The notes under the pieces were generated by a model. It was not told where the DNA came from and searched no databases. It saw only the letters and a list, made by a program, of their open reading frames with translations. Positions 17,488-25,655 of a stretch of DNA of 64,000 nucleotides are shown here, one piece after another. Location of the stretch: assembly GCA_965660635.1 (NCBI GenBank), contig CBFIAS010000003.1:11155-75154 (forward strand). The letters run 5' to 3'. Origin of the DNA: UBA7374 sp965660635 (GTDB lineage Bacteria; Verrucomicrobiota; Verrucomicrobiia; Opitutales; Coraliomargaritaceae). The position numbers and the translations under genes were made by a program. Position 1 is the first letter of the stretch. Each line of letters begins with the position of its first letter.

Positions 17488-19359
17488 ATGAGTACGCAAG
17501 CACCCGAACGCCACGAATTCCAAGCCGAGGTCAAGCAAGTCCTCGATATCGTGGTTCACTCGCTCTACACCGATAAAGAGATCTTCATCCGCGAACTGGT
17601 CTCCAACGCCTCCGACGCCACTGAAAAACTGCGGCACACCCAGATCACAGAGAAAGAAATCTTCGACGCCGACCTCGACCTGGACATCCAGATCAACGCA
17701 GACGAGGAAGCCGGCAGCATCACGATCCGCGACTTCGGCATCGGCATGACCCGCGAAGAACTAGTGGAAAACCTCGGCACCATCGCACATTCCGGTTCCA
17801 AGGCATTCCTCAATGCAGTCAAGGAGGGCGGCGGCAAAAACGAGAACCTCATCGGCCAGTTCGGTGTCGGCTTCTACTCCGTCTTCATGGTGGCCGACAA
17901 AGTGCAAGTCTTCACCCGTACTTGGAAGCCCGAAGGCGAATGCCTTTGCTGGAGCAGCGACGGTTCCGGCGCCTATGAGATCGAGCCAGTCGAAGGCGAG
18001 CGCCGCGGCACCCGCTTCGTCATCCACCTGAAGGAAGACTACAAGGAATTCGCCCAAAAGAACCGCCTCGAAACCATCGTCAAGAATTACTCCGCCTTCG
18101 TCCAGTTTCCCGTCCAGATCGAGGGCGAGGCAGTCAACACCGTCCAGGCCATCTGGTTGAAGAACAAGAGCGACGTAACCGAAGAAGAATACAAGGAGTT
18201 CTACAAGTTCCAGGCCAAGGCCTTCGACGAGCCGCGCTTCTGGCTCCACTTCTCCGCAGACGCACCGCTCTCCATCCACAGCCTTCTCTTTGCCCCCACC
18301 GAGAACATGGAAGGCTTCGGCTTTGGCCGCATGGAGCCGGGCGTCTCCCTCTACTGCCGCAAGGTGCTGATCGACAGCGACCCGAAAAACCTTCTCCCCG
18401 ACTGGCTCCGCTTTGTCCGGGGAGTCGTCGATAGCGCTGACCTGCCCCTCAACATCTCCCGCGAATCCATGCAGGACAGCAGCCTTGTGCAAAAGCTCAA
18501 CAAGGTACTGACCAAGCGCTTCCTCAAGCTGCTCGAAGAAAAGGCCAGCAAGGAGCCGGAAGTCTATAACGACTTCTGGAGCAAGTTCGGCATCTTCCTC
18601 AAGGAGGGCGTGACCACCGATTTCACCCACCGCGACCAGTTGCTCAAGCTGCTCCGGTTCGAGTCCTCCTACACCCCGGAAAACGAGAACACCAGCCTCG
18701 CCGACTACCTCTCCCGCGCCCCCGGGGGCCAGAAAGAGATCTATTATCTATCCGGCCCCAGCCGCAAGGCGATCGAGTCCGGCCCCTATCTCGAGGCCTT
18801 CAAGGCCCGCAACATTGAAGTCCTCTTCCTGCTCGAGCCAATCGACGAGTTCGTCATGAACCACGCCCGCAGCTTCGAGGAAAAGAACTTCGTCTCCGCC
18901 GACAACGACGCCATCGACCTCGAGGCCATCGCCCCGGAAACCGAAACCGAAAAGCCCGATGCGCTTGAGGATGCCGCCTGCACAGATCTTTGCGCCTTCC
19001 TCAAGGAGCAACTCGGCGAGGAAGTCGAGGACGTCTCCTCCAGCGAGCGCCTCGTTGGCAGCCCTGCCATGATCGTTAACGGCGACAAGATGATGACCGC
19101 GCAAATGCGCAAGATGATGCGGGCCATGCAGCAACAAGGCGGCCTCGAAGACAAGGAGCCTCCCGTCAAGCTGCAGATCAATCCACGCCACCCCCTGATC
19201 AAGAATCTCGCCGGCCTTCGGGAGAGTGACAGCGAGCTCGCCCAGCTCATCTCCCGCCAGATCCTCGACAACGCCCGCATGGCCGCCGGACTGGTCGAAG
19301 ACCCCGCCTCCATGCTCCAGCGTAACTACAACATCCTCGAAAAACTCAGCGCGCGCTAA
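17488..19359 (+). CDS. htpG: Hsp90 chaperone HtpG
   Basis: ATP-dependent cytosolic chaperone, 623 residues, full length. The N-terminal GHKL ATPase has IRELVSNASDATEKLR, the glycine motif DFGIGMTREELVENLGTIA and GQFGVGFYSVFMVAD. The middle domain includes LPLNISRESMQ and the C-terminal dimer domain ends without the eukaryotic MEEVD. It follows the Bat operon after 75 bp and precedes ppk by 21 bp, so it may be co-transcribed with ppk, a stress-linked pairing. Confidence 0.97.
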   Translation: MSTQAPERHEFQAEVKQVLDIVVHSLYTDKEIFIRELVSNASDATEKLRHTQITEKEIFDADLDLDIQINADEEAGSITIRDFGIGMTREELVENLGTIAHSGSKAFLNAVKEGGGKNENLIGQFGVGFYSVFMVADKVQVFTRTWKPEGECLCWSSDGSGAYEIEPVEGERRGTRFVIHLKEDYKEFAQKNRLETIVKNYSAFVQFPVQIEGEAVNTVQAIWLKNKSDVTEEEYKEFYKFQAKAFDEPRFWLHFSADAPLSIHSLLFAPTENMEGFGFGRMEPGVSLYCRKVLIDSDPKNLLPDWLRFVRGVVDSADLPLNISRESMQDSSLVQKLNKVLTKRFLKLLEEKASKEPEVYNDFWSKFGIFLKEGVTTDFTHRDQLLKLLRFESSYTPENENTSLADYLSRAPGGQKEIYYLSGPSRKAIESGPYLEAFKARNIEVLFLLEPIDEFVMNHARSFEEKNFVSADNDAIDLEAIAPETETEKPDALEDAACTDLCAFLKEQLGEEVEDVSSSERLVGSPAMIVNGDKMMTAQMRKMMRAMQQQGGLEDKEPPVKLQINPRHPLIKNLAGLRESDSELAQLISRQILDNARMAAGLVEDPASMLQRNYNILEKLSAR

Positions 19360-19380
19360 CCGCGCGACACCGCCACCATT

Positions 19381-21558
19381 TTGACCCAGCAAAAAAAGAC
19401 ACCAGCCCGGTTCCCCTTCTTCAACCGCGAGCTTTCCTGGCTGGCCTTTAACCGGCGCGTGCTCGAGCAGGCGCAAAGCGACGAATACCCGCTCCTCGAG
19501 AGGATGAAGTTCCTCGCCTTCGTCAGCTCCAACCTCGACGAGTTCTTTGAGATCCGCTTCTCCGGGCTCGTCCAGCAGGTCAAGTCCGGTGTGATCGAGC
19601 GCGGCCCCGACGGGCTTGGACCGAAGGAGCAGATCCGCCGCATCCAAAGCATCGCCCGGCGACTCGTCTCCGACCAGTACACCTGCTGGAACAACGGCAT
19701 CATCCCCCGGCTGGAAAAATCCAGGATCAAGTTCTGCCGCTGCGACGAGCTCACCCGCAACGAGAAGCGCTGGCTGGCCGGCTACTTCGAGGAGCAGGTC
19801 TTTCCCGTCCTCACCCCGCTCGCCATCGACCCGGCCCACCCCTTCCCCAAACTGACCAACAAGGCGCTCTACATCCTCGCCTCTATCGCTGAGCCGCGCT
19901 CGCGCAAGAGCCGCCCCAGGATGGCCATCATCCCCGTCCCCCGCATCCTTCCCCGCATCGTCAAGATCGGTGTTCCCCGCCGCGGAAACCCGGAGGTCTG
20001 CATCTTCCTCAGTGATATCATCCAGCGATATGTTGGACGCCTCTTCCCCGGATACAGCGTCCGCTCCGCCGTGCCCTTCCGCATCACCCGCAACAGCGAC
20101 CTCTACATCGACGAGGAGGAAGTCGAGAACCTGCTCCGCAAGGTCCAGGAAGAACTGCTCAACCGCGAGAAAGGCGCCGCCGTGCGCCTTGAGATCGCCC
20201 AGGGCACCGACCCGCAACTCCTCCAGGAACTGCTCGAAGCTATCGAGTTGACCCCGGAAAACGTCACCACCGTGGACGGCCCGATCAATCTCGCCCGCCT
20301 GATGAGCGCCTATGACCTGATCGACCGGCCCGACCTCAAGTTCCCCGCCCACGTGCCCGGAATCCACCCCGATCTGGAGGCACCGGACCAGATCTTCCGC
20401 AACATCGCCCGCCGGGACTACCTCCTGTTCCAGCCTTACGACAGCTTCCAGCCCTTCATCGACTTGATCCAGCAGGCGGCTGTCGATCCACAAGTCTTTG
20501 CCATCAAGCAGACCCTCTACCGGACCTCGGGAGATTCGCCCGTGGTCGAGGCGCTCATGGAAGCCTCACGCAACGGCAAGCAAGTCACCGTGCTGGTCGA
20601 GATCAAGGCCCGCTTCGACGAGGCCAACAACATCCAGTGGGCCCGCCAGCTGGAGGATGTCGGCGTCCACGTGGTCTACGGCCTTGTCGGCCTCAAGACC
20701 CACTGCAAGACCTGCATGATCGTCCGCCGCGAGGACAACGCCCTCAAGCGCTACGTCCATCTCGGCACCGGCAACTACAACCCCAAGACCGCCCGCCTCT
20801 ACACCGACCTCAGCCTCTTCACCGCCCGCCCCGAGATCACCGGGGAAGTCGCAAGGCTCTTCAACACCCTGACCGGCTTCTCCAGCAGCCCGGACTTCCG
20901 CCATCTACTGGTGGCCCCCTTCAACCTCCACAACTCCATCCAGAAATACATCCGCGAGGAAGCCCGCCAGGCCCGGGCCGGCAAACCCGCCCGCATCATC
21001 GTCCAAGCCAACAGCCTCGTCGACCGGCAGACCATCGAACAGCTCTACAAGGCCTCGCAAGCCGGTGTGAAGATCGAACTCGTCATCCGCGGCATCTGCA
21101 TGCTCGTGCCCGGCATTAAAGGCGTCAGCGACAACATCCGCGTGCGCAGTATTCTTGGCCGCTACCTCGAGCACAGCCGCATCTTCTATTTTGAAAACAG
21201 CGGCGGCGCCCGGCCCCGAATCCTCGCCGGCAGCGCCGACTGGATGCCCCGGAACTTCTTCCGCCGCATCGAGTGCGTCTTCCCCGTCGAGGACCCCGAG
21301 CACCGCCAGCGCATCAGCGACATTCTCCAGACCTATTTGAAGGACACCAAGCAGGCGCGCTTCCTCCGCGCCTCCGGTGCCTACCACAAGGCAGCGTCAC
21401 AGAACCGGACGAAAAGCCGGAGCCAGCCCGTTTCCGCCCAGGAGACCTTCCTTCAGGCTGCCGCCGACCAGCGGGCCGCGAAAAAGAAAAAGCGGAACGA
21501 AGACCGCGATCGTAAACTGGCCGAAAAACAAACACAGTCATCCGGATCTCGATCGTAA
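19381..21558 (+). CDS. ppk1: Polyphosphate kinase 1
   Basis: Makes long-chain polyphosphate from ATP. 725 residues: the N-domain (FFNRELSWLAFNRRVLEQA, SSNLDEFFEIR), the H-domain and two PLD-like catalytic domains. The autophosphorylated histidine lies in YVHLGTGNYNPKTARLYTDLS and the second catalytic histidine in GRYLEHSRIFYF. The start appears to be TTG at 19381, because the conserved N-terminus begins within fifteen codons and no ATG or GTG lies in frame between. The last 50 residues form a basic, lysine-rich tail (RAAKKKKRNEDRDRKLAEK) that extends past the family core. Confidence 0.95.
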   Translation: MTQQKKTPARFPFFNRELSWLAFNRRVLEQAQSDEYPLLERMKFLAFVSSNLDEFFEIRFSGLVQQVKSGVIERGPDGLGPKEQIRRIQSIARRLVSDQYTCWNNGIIPRLEKSRIKFCRCDELTRNEKRWLAGYFEEQVFPVLTPLAIDPAHPFPKLTNKALYILASIAEPRSRKSRPRMAIIPVPRILPRIVKIGVPRRGNPEVCIFLSDIIQRYVGRLFPGYSVRSAVPFRITRNSDLYIDEEEVENLLRKVQEELLNREKGAAVRLEIAQGTDPQLLQELLEAIELTPENVTTVDGPINLARLMSAYDLIDRPDLKFPAHVPGIHPDLEAPDQIFRNIARRDYLLFQPYDSFQPFIDLIQQAAVDPQVFAIKQTLYRTSGDSPVVEALMEASRNGKQVTVLVEIKARFDEANNIQWARQLEDVGVHVVYGLVGLKTHCKTCMIVRREDNALKRYVHLGTGNYNPKTARLYTDLSLFTARPEITGEVARLFNTLTGFSSSPDFRHLLVAPFNLHNSIQKYIREEARQARAGKPARIIVQANSLVDRQTIEQLYKASQAGVKIELVIRGICMLVPGIKGVSDNIRVRSILGRYLEHSRIFYFENSGGARPRILAGSADWMPRNFFRRIECVFPVEDPEHRQRISDILQTYLKDTKQARFLRASGAYHKAASQNRTKSRSQPVSAQETFLQAAADQRAAKKKKRNEDRDRKLAEKQTQSSGSRS

Positions 21559-21733
21559 CCGCAGAGCCCGCCGAGAGCACAGAGTGGTCATCCGCGTTTA
21601 TCCGTGGCTGAATAAAAGTGTTGCGAAGCAACCGGGATGGTCACCCATGGTGGCCAGACCCAGACTAAGAGCGCAGCTCTTGCGCGCAGCCCACAGGGCA
21701 AGCAATCAACGATTCGATGCCGCAAAGCGGCAG

Positions 21734-21761
<28 letters not shown>
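21559..21761. other. Non-coding stretch with dispersed-repeat-like sequence
   Basis: Between ppk and the tRNA there is no credible gene. It begins with a GAGCACAGAGTGGTCATCCGCGTTTATCC-type phrase, a style of dispersed filler common in this kind of genome, then the first copy of a 45-bp repeat. A short perfect hairpin AAGAGC-GCA-GCTCTT lies at about 21667-21681. Read on the minus strand it is about 80 bases past the tRNA 3' end and has no T-run, so it is not a convincing terminator. Confidence 0.5.
21620..21664. repeat. 45-bp direct repeat, copy 1 (contains a partial tRNA-Phe 3' end)
   Basis: Matches 21734-21778 with a single mismatch (T at 21641, A at 21755). The last 17 bases equal the 3' end of the adjacent tRNA-Phe gene (CCA, discriminator, acceptor strand and part of the T stem), so this copy carries a tRNA fragment without the rest of the gene. 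Confidence 0.9.
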
Positions 21762-21839
<78 letters not shown>

Positions 21840-21879
21840 CATGGGAAACGCGGAATTAAGCTGGCCGCCGCGCTAGGCG

Positions 21880-22941
21880 TCAATCCGCTTTTTCCATTTT
21901 TGCGGAGTCGTCCAGCCGCAGAGCCGGCTTGACTTCCAGCGGGCTATCCGCGGACTCGGCGGAACAGGCGCCGGGATCGAGGTAAGCGGCAAAGGCGATC
22001 ATTGCGGCGTTGTCGCCGGTATGACGTGGCTCGGCCAGCAGGCAGGGGATGCCATGGCGCCCGGCCAACCGCTCCATCGCGGCACGCAAGGCCCGGTTAT
22101 TGGAGACGCCGCCGGAAAGCCCCAGGCTGCGGTAGCCACCGGCCGCCAGTAGATGCCGCGTCTTGCCACACAACTGGTCGATCACCGCGGCTTGGTAGGA
22201 AGCGCAAATGTCTGGCAGGGACGCCTCCAGTTCGGCGTCGCTCATTTTCTCGATGCGGTAGCGCAAGCTGGTCTTGAGACCGGAAAAGCTGAAGCGGTTC
22301 TGGTTGCGCGGAGCGATGGCCCTGGGGAAGTCAAACGCTTTGGGGTCGCCACCCTCAGCGAGTTTTTCCACCAAGGGCCCACCCGGATACGGCAGGCCGA
22401 GGAGCTTTGCTCCCTTGTCCAAGGCCTCGCCCGCCGCGTCATCCACCGTCCCGGCCAATACCGATAGCCTGCCCTCCGGATCGATGACAAAAAGCAGGGT
22501 GTTGCCGCCCGAGACAATCAGGCCCAGATGCGGCAGGCGCTCACGATAGGCCTGCGGGAAAACTCCGGGACCGGCAGCATGCAAGGACATGAAAGGGGAA
22601 TAGGCGTGCCCCAGCAGGTGGTTGACCCCGCAAACCGGAAGATTCCAAGCCAAGGCCAGGCTCTTGGCGAAGGCCATGCCCAAGGCCAGGCATCCGGCCA
22701 GGCCCGGGCCGTGCGTCACCGCGATTTGGCCGATCCCCTCCCTGCGCCCGGCAATCCCCGATGCATCAAGCAAGGGCAGGAAATTCTTCAAGTGCTCACG
22801 GCTGGCCAGATCCGGCACAATGCCGCCGTATTCCTTGTGCAAGTCGATCTGGCTATGTACCCATTCGCCGACTACGCCCTGCTCCGGATCAAACAGAGCC
22901 AGCGCGGACTCGTCGCAGGAACTTTCCACCGCTAAAATCAT
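21880..22941 (-). CDS. tsaD: tRNA N6-adenosine threonylcarbamoyltransferase TsaD
   Basis: Catalytic subunit that transfers the threonylcarbamoyl group to A37 of ANN-decoding tRNAs. About 353 residues. Signatures: ILAVESSCDES at the N-terminus, the metal-binding histidine pair in NHLLGHAYSP, SGGNTLL, and the C-terminal LGLSGGVSNNRALR. Its ATG at 22941 (another in frame at 22947) overlaps the end of rsmE by a few bases, so rsmE-tsaD is a translationally coupled pair. A TsaB-like partner is at 4.96 kb. Confidence 0.96.
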   Translation of the reverse strand: MILAVESSCDESALALFDPEQGVVGEWVHSQIDLHKEYGGIVPDLASREHLKNFLPLLDASGIAGRREGIGQIAVTHGPGLAGCLALGMAFAKSLALAWNLPVCGVNHLLGHAYSPFMSLHAAGPGVFPQAYRERLPHLGLIVSGGNTLLFVIDPEGRLSVLAGTVDDAAGEALDKGAKLLGLPYPGGPLVEKLAEGGDPKAFDFPRAIAPRNQNRFSFSGLKTSLRYRIEKMSDAELEASLPDICASYQAAVIDQLCGKTRHLLAAGGYRSLGLSGGVSNNRALRAAMERLAGRHGIPCLLAEPRHTGDNAAMIAFAAYLDPGACSAESADSPLEVKPALRLDDSAKMEKAD

Positions 22942-23714
22942 ACGCATTCATCCTTGGCTATTGTATGCTGGCTGCCGGAAGTAGCCTGGTCCGCCACGCT
23001 CAGCAAGTAGGCCGCCGCAGTTTCTGCACGCAACACGTTGGCCCCCAGCCGCGCCGGTAAAAAGCCTTTCTCCCGGAGTTGAGCGTATTCTCCCGGACTG
23101 AAATCACCCTCGGGGCCAACCGCTAGTTGTACCTGTTCCGGGGTTCCGGCAAAGCAGTCCGACAAAGGACGGGCTCCCGCCTCGAGACTCGCCACAATGC
23201 GCTGCTCCCCGCCGCCAGCGGGCGGAAGCCCGCCCAGGAAGTCCGACAAGGCCAGCGGCTCTCCAAGCTCTGGAAGAAAGGCCAGCCCGCATTGCTTGCA
23301 GGCCTCGATCATGACCAAACGCCACTTCTCCCGCTTCGAGGCCAACCGCTCCCCCTTCATCAAGACTTCGCCGTGCTCTGTGAATACCGGTTGAACCGCC
23401 GTTGCACCGATCTCTGTGGCCATCCGCAGGACCAGATCCATGGCCTTGCCCTTGGGCACCGATTGCAAGAGCACCAGCCTGCAGGTTCGCGGACGCTCCT
23501 CCACCACCGACTCCACCTGCAAACGCGTCGCCCGCGCATCCACCGACTCCACCACACCGGCGTACCGTCGGCCCCGCCCGTCCAGTGCCTCCACCGTCTC
23601 CCCCGCGCGTGCCCGCAATACCCGGGCCAAGTGATGACTCTCCCGCCCGTCCAGGACGATTGAATCCGGCCCAACTGAGGCATCCGGAAATAAATAACAG
23701 CGGTATTTCGGCAT
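22938..23714 (-). CDS. rsmE: 16S rRNA m3U1498 methyltransferase RsmE
   Basis: SPOUT-class SAM-dependent methyltransferase modifying U1498 of 16S rRNA. 258 residues: an N-terminal PUA-like part (DGRESHHLARVLRARAGE), then the SPOUT domain with ATEIGATAVQPVFTE, the cofactor-knot motifs LAVGPEGDFSPGEYAQL and the C-terminal LGANVLRAETAA. The start at 23714 (MPKYRCYLFP) is the family-consistent one; an upstream in-frame start at 23765 adds unrelated residues. Confidence 0.95.
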   Translation of the reverse strand: MPKYRCYLFPDASVGPDSIVLDGRESHHLARVLRARAGETVEALDGRGRRYAGVVESVDARATRLQVESVVEERPRTCRLVLLQSVPKGKAMDLVLRMATEIGATAVQPVFTEHGEVLMKGERLASKREKWRLVMIEACKQCGLAFLPELGEPLALSDFLGGLPPAGGGEQRIVASLEAGARPLSDCFAGTPEQVQLAVGPEGDFSPGEYAQLREKGFLPARLGANVLRAETAAAYLLSVADQATSGSQHTIAKDECV

Positions 23715-23786
23715 ACCGCCATACCGCAGAAGAGTGCCCGCCGCGTCAAGACGGGGCAACGTCACATATGGAAGGCAAAAGGGCGG

Positions 23787-24185
23787 CTAGTCCCGGGCGG
23801 TAAAGCTGTCCTCGCCGACGAGGAACTCGTCCTTGTCGAGCACCCGGCGGTTGCCGTCGGCCAGACGAATCACCCGGGGTGACCAGTCGGCCGCCTCGTC
23901 CGGCGTCATCTGCGCAAAGGACATGATGACCAGGAGGTCGCCAAGCTCACCCTTGTGGGCGGCGGCACCGTTCAGGCAGATTGCATGGGAACCCTTGGGT
24001 GCCTCGATTGCATAGGTCTCAAAACGCTCCCCGTTAGCAATATTGCCAACCAGGATCTTCTCGTACGGCAGCAAGCCGATTTGCTCCATTAATGCACTGT
24101 CGATGGCCAGACTGCCCTCGTAGTGAAGGGCCCGGTCGGTCACCTCAGCGCGGAGGAGCTTGGACTTCAGAAGCGTGATCTGCAT
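23787..24185 (-). CDS. panD: Aspartate 1-decarboxylase (pyruvoyl enzyme)
   Basis: Makes beta-alanine from aspartate for pantothenate and CoA. The 132-residue proenzyme has the self-cleavage pair Gly24-Ser25 in HYEGSLAID, the same numbering as E. coli PanD. Other motifs are KSKLLRAEVTDRALHY and NGAAAHKGELGDLLVIMSF. The ATG at 24185 begins MQITLLKSK as expected; the frame upstream adds nine non-homologous residues. Confidence 0.96.
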   Translation of the reverse strand: MQITLLKSKLLRAEVTDRALHYEGSLAIDSALMEQIGLLPYEKILVGNIANGERFETYAIEAPKGSHAICLNGAAAHKGELGDLLVIMSFAQMTPDEAADWSPRVIRLADGNRRVLDKDEFLVGEDSFTARD

Positions 24186-24266
24186 GAGTTCAAAGTTGAT
24201 TGGAAGGGGCAAAAGTCAAACCACAAGGGCTCAGCCAGGCTCATAAGTCAGTGAACAACAGGATGG

Positions 24267-24283
24267 CGGACTTTCCAAGTCCG
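24267..24283 (-). terminator. Perfect 7-bp hairpin after the respiratory operon
   Basis: CGGACTT-TCC-AAGTCCG is a perfect stem with a three-base loop, 24 bases past the stop of the ccoP-like gene. No clear T-run follows on the minus strand, so an intrinsic terminator is only tentative; mRNA end protection is an alternative. Confidence 0.3.
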
Positions 24284-24306
24284 ATGCACTGTTACAGAAT
24301 GCGTTC

Positions 24307-24996
24307 CTACTGCTCGAGCGGGAAGTCGGCGAGGAGTTCTTCGGCGGTCCAGGGAGTGCCGCGTGAACCGTAGGTCCCGGTGTAAGCCTCCATGGCCTCG
24401 ACGCTGACTTCCGCAGCCTCGTTGCCCCACTCCTGGCGGATATAGGTGAGGACGCCAGCAATGTCCTTGGGCTTGAGGTTGAGTCCGTTAGGGCCGAAGG
24501 CGGGCATGTTGCCGTTGTACTTGGAGCCGGCCACAACAATAGGGCCGTTGAGTCCGTTGACGAGGATGCGGGCGAGGCGCTCCTCGCTGCCGGTCACCCA
24601 TCTGGAGGCTACGAGTGTAGGGAAGGCACCGGGCACGCCCTGTCCGTTCGCCTGGTGGCACTGGGCGCACTGCGAGCGGAAGACCTTGGCACCGCGGTCG
24701 AAGAGGGAGATCTCCGGGCGTGGAGCGGCGGCCACGGACGCATCGTATTCGGGATCGTAGACATCCCAGCGGAAATTTCCGGAATACTGGATAAAGTAGA
24801 CCCCGCCCCAGAAACAGAGGGCGGCGAAGACAAAGATAAGGAAGATGGGGACGGGGGAAAAGCCCTCGGCCGGCTCATCCTTCTCGCGCATGAGCTGGTC
24901 ATGGACGTCTTGCATGTCCGTGTCCTGCATGCCGGCTTTTTCAAAGGCGGGACGGCTCTCGTGGCGCGGGGGCTGGTTGGTCTTGTCTTCGCTCAT
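24307..24996 (-). CDS. ccoP: CcoP-like membrane-anchored monoheme cytochrome c
   Basis: Third subunit of the cbb3-type oxidase by position. 229 residues: a charged cytosolic N-terminus, one transmembrane helix (about 49-70, PVPIFLIFVFAALCFWGGVYF), a linker with the CcoP-like phrase FRWDVYDPEYD, and one class I cytochrome c domain with CAQCH (Cys110-His114) and a later Met (NMPAFGP). Canonical CcoP carries two such hemes, so this one is short by a heme domain. Its ATG shares a base with the ccoO stop (TAATG). It is the last gene of the Act-Cco operon. Confidence 0.85.
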   Translation of the reverse strand: MSEDKTNQPPRHESRPAFEKAGMQDTDMQDVHDQLMREKDEPAEGFSPVPIFLIFVFAALCFWGGVYFIQYSGNFRWDVYDPEYDASVAAAPRPEISLFDRGAKVFRSQCAQCHQANGQGVPGAFPTLVASRWVTGSEERLARILVNGLNGPIVVAGSKYNGNMPAFGPNGLNLKPKDIAGVLTYIRQEWGNEAAEVSVEAMEAYTGTYGSRGTPWTAEELLADFPLEQ

Positions 24997-25655
24997 TAGT
25001 CTAGAATGGGCGCTTCAGGCAGGCTGTAGTCAACCTTCAGGCTCAATAAATACTCGACCAGCGCGACGGCCCGGCGGGTCGGGATGACCTCCCGTCCGGG
25101 ACCCGGGCTGTAGGGTGAGTCGGCGGGGATCTTGACGGCATCTGGAGAGGGCTCACCCTCGATCTCGCGCACTTCGTAGAGGAAGGGGTACGGGGGCATG
25201 ATAGAGTCTTTCGAGACTGTGCGCGGATTGTAGAGATGCTGATGGTGCCACTCGCGGCCACCGTCTCCGGCGAAGCGACCGCCAACGTGCGCGAGATCGG
25301 GGCCGGTGCGCATGGTGCCGAGCAGTACGCGGTCCTGCATGATGTAGTCCCGGGCCACGGTGGCACGGAGCCCCCAGCCGCGGTCGATATCTGCGCCGTA
25401 GCCCTCGCGGCGGATCTGCTGGCTGTGGCAATAGACACAGCCCAGGTCGATGTAGACCTGCTTGCCCTGCAGGGCGAGGCCGCTCTCACGACGGGGAAAG
25501 ACCGGGTCGCCCTCGATCTGCTTGCCCTCTTCGTCGAGTTCGGCGGTGGTCTGCCGGAGCGAACCGAACTGCAACTGGCTGGCAAGAATCAACCCGGTAT
25601 AGGAAAAGGCGATGGTAAAGAGGATACCGCAGAAGAGCAGAGCGATGTTTTTCAT
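24996..25655 (-). CDS. ccoO: cbb3-type cytochrome c oxidase subunit II (monoheme)
   Basis: Membrane-anchored monoheme cytochrome c that passes electrons to CcoN. 219 residues: an N-terminal helix (about 4-27), the heme site LGCVYCHSQ (Cys73-His77), the family phrase GTMRTGPDLAHVGGR and the axial methionine region SIMPPYPFLY. The start overlaps the ccoN stop by 4 bp (ATGA), showing tight coupling to subunit I. Confidence 0.93.
   Translation of the reverse strand: MKNIALLFCGILFTIAFSYTGLILASQLQFGSLRQTTAELDEEGKQIEGDPVFPRRESGLALQGKQVYIDLGCVYCHSQQIRREGYGADIDRGWGLRATVARDYIMQDRVLLGTMRTGPDLAHVGGRFAGDGGREWHHQHLYNPRTVSKDSIMPPYPFLYEVREIEGEPSPDAVKIPADSPYSPGPGREVIPTRRAVALVEYLLSLKVDYSLPEAPILD

Noticed and set aside
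18748..20493. 581-residue minus-strand frame opposite htpG and ppk
   Set aside because: Antisense shadow of two clear genes in a GC-rich genome.
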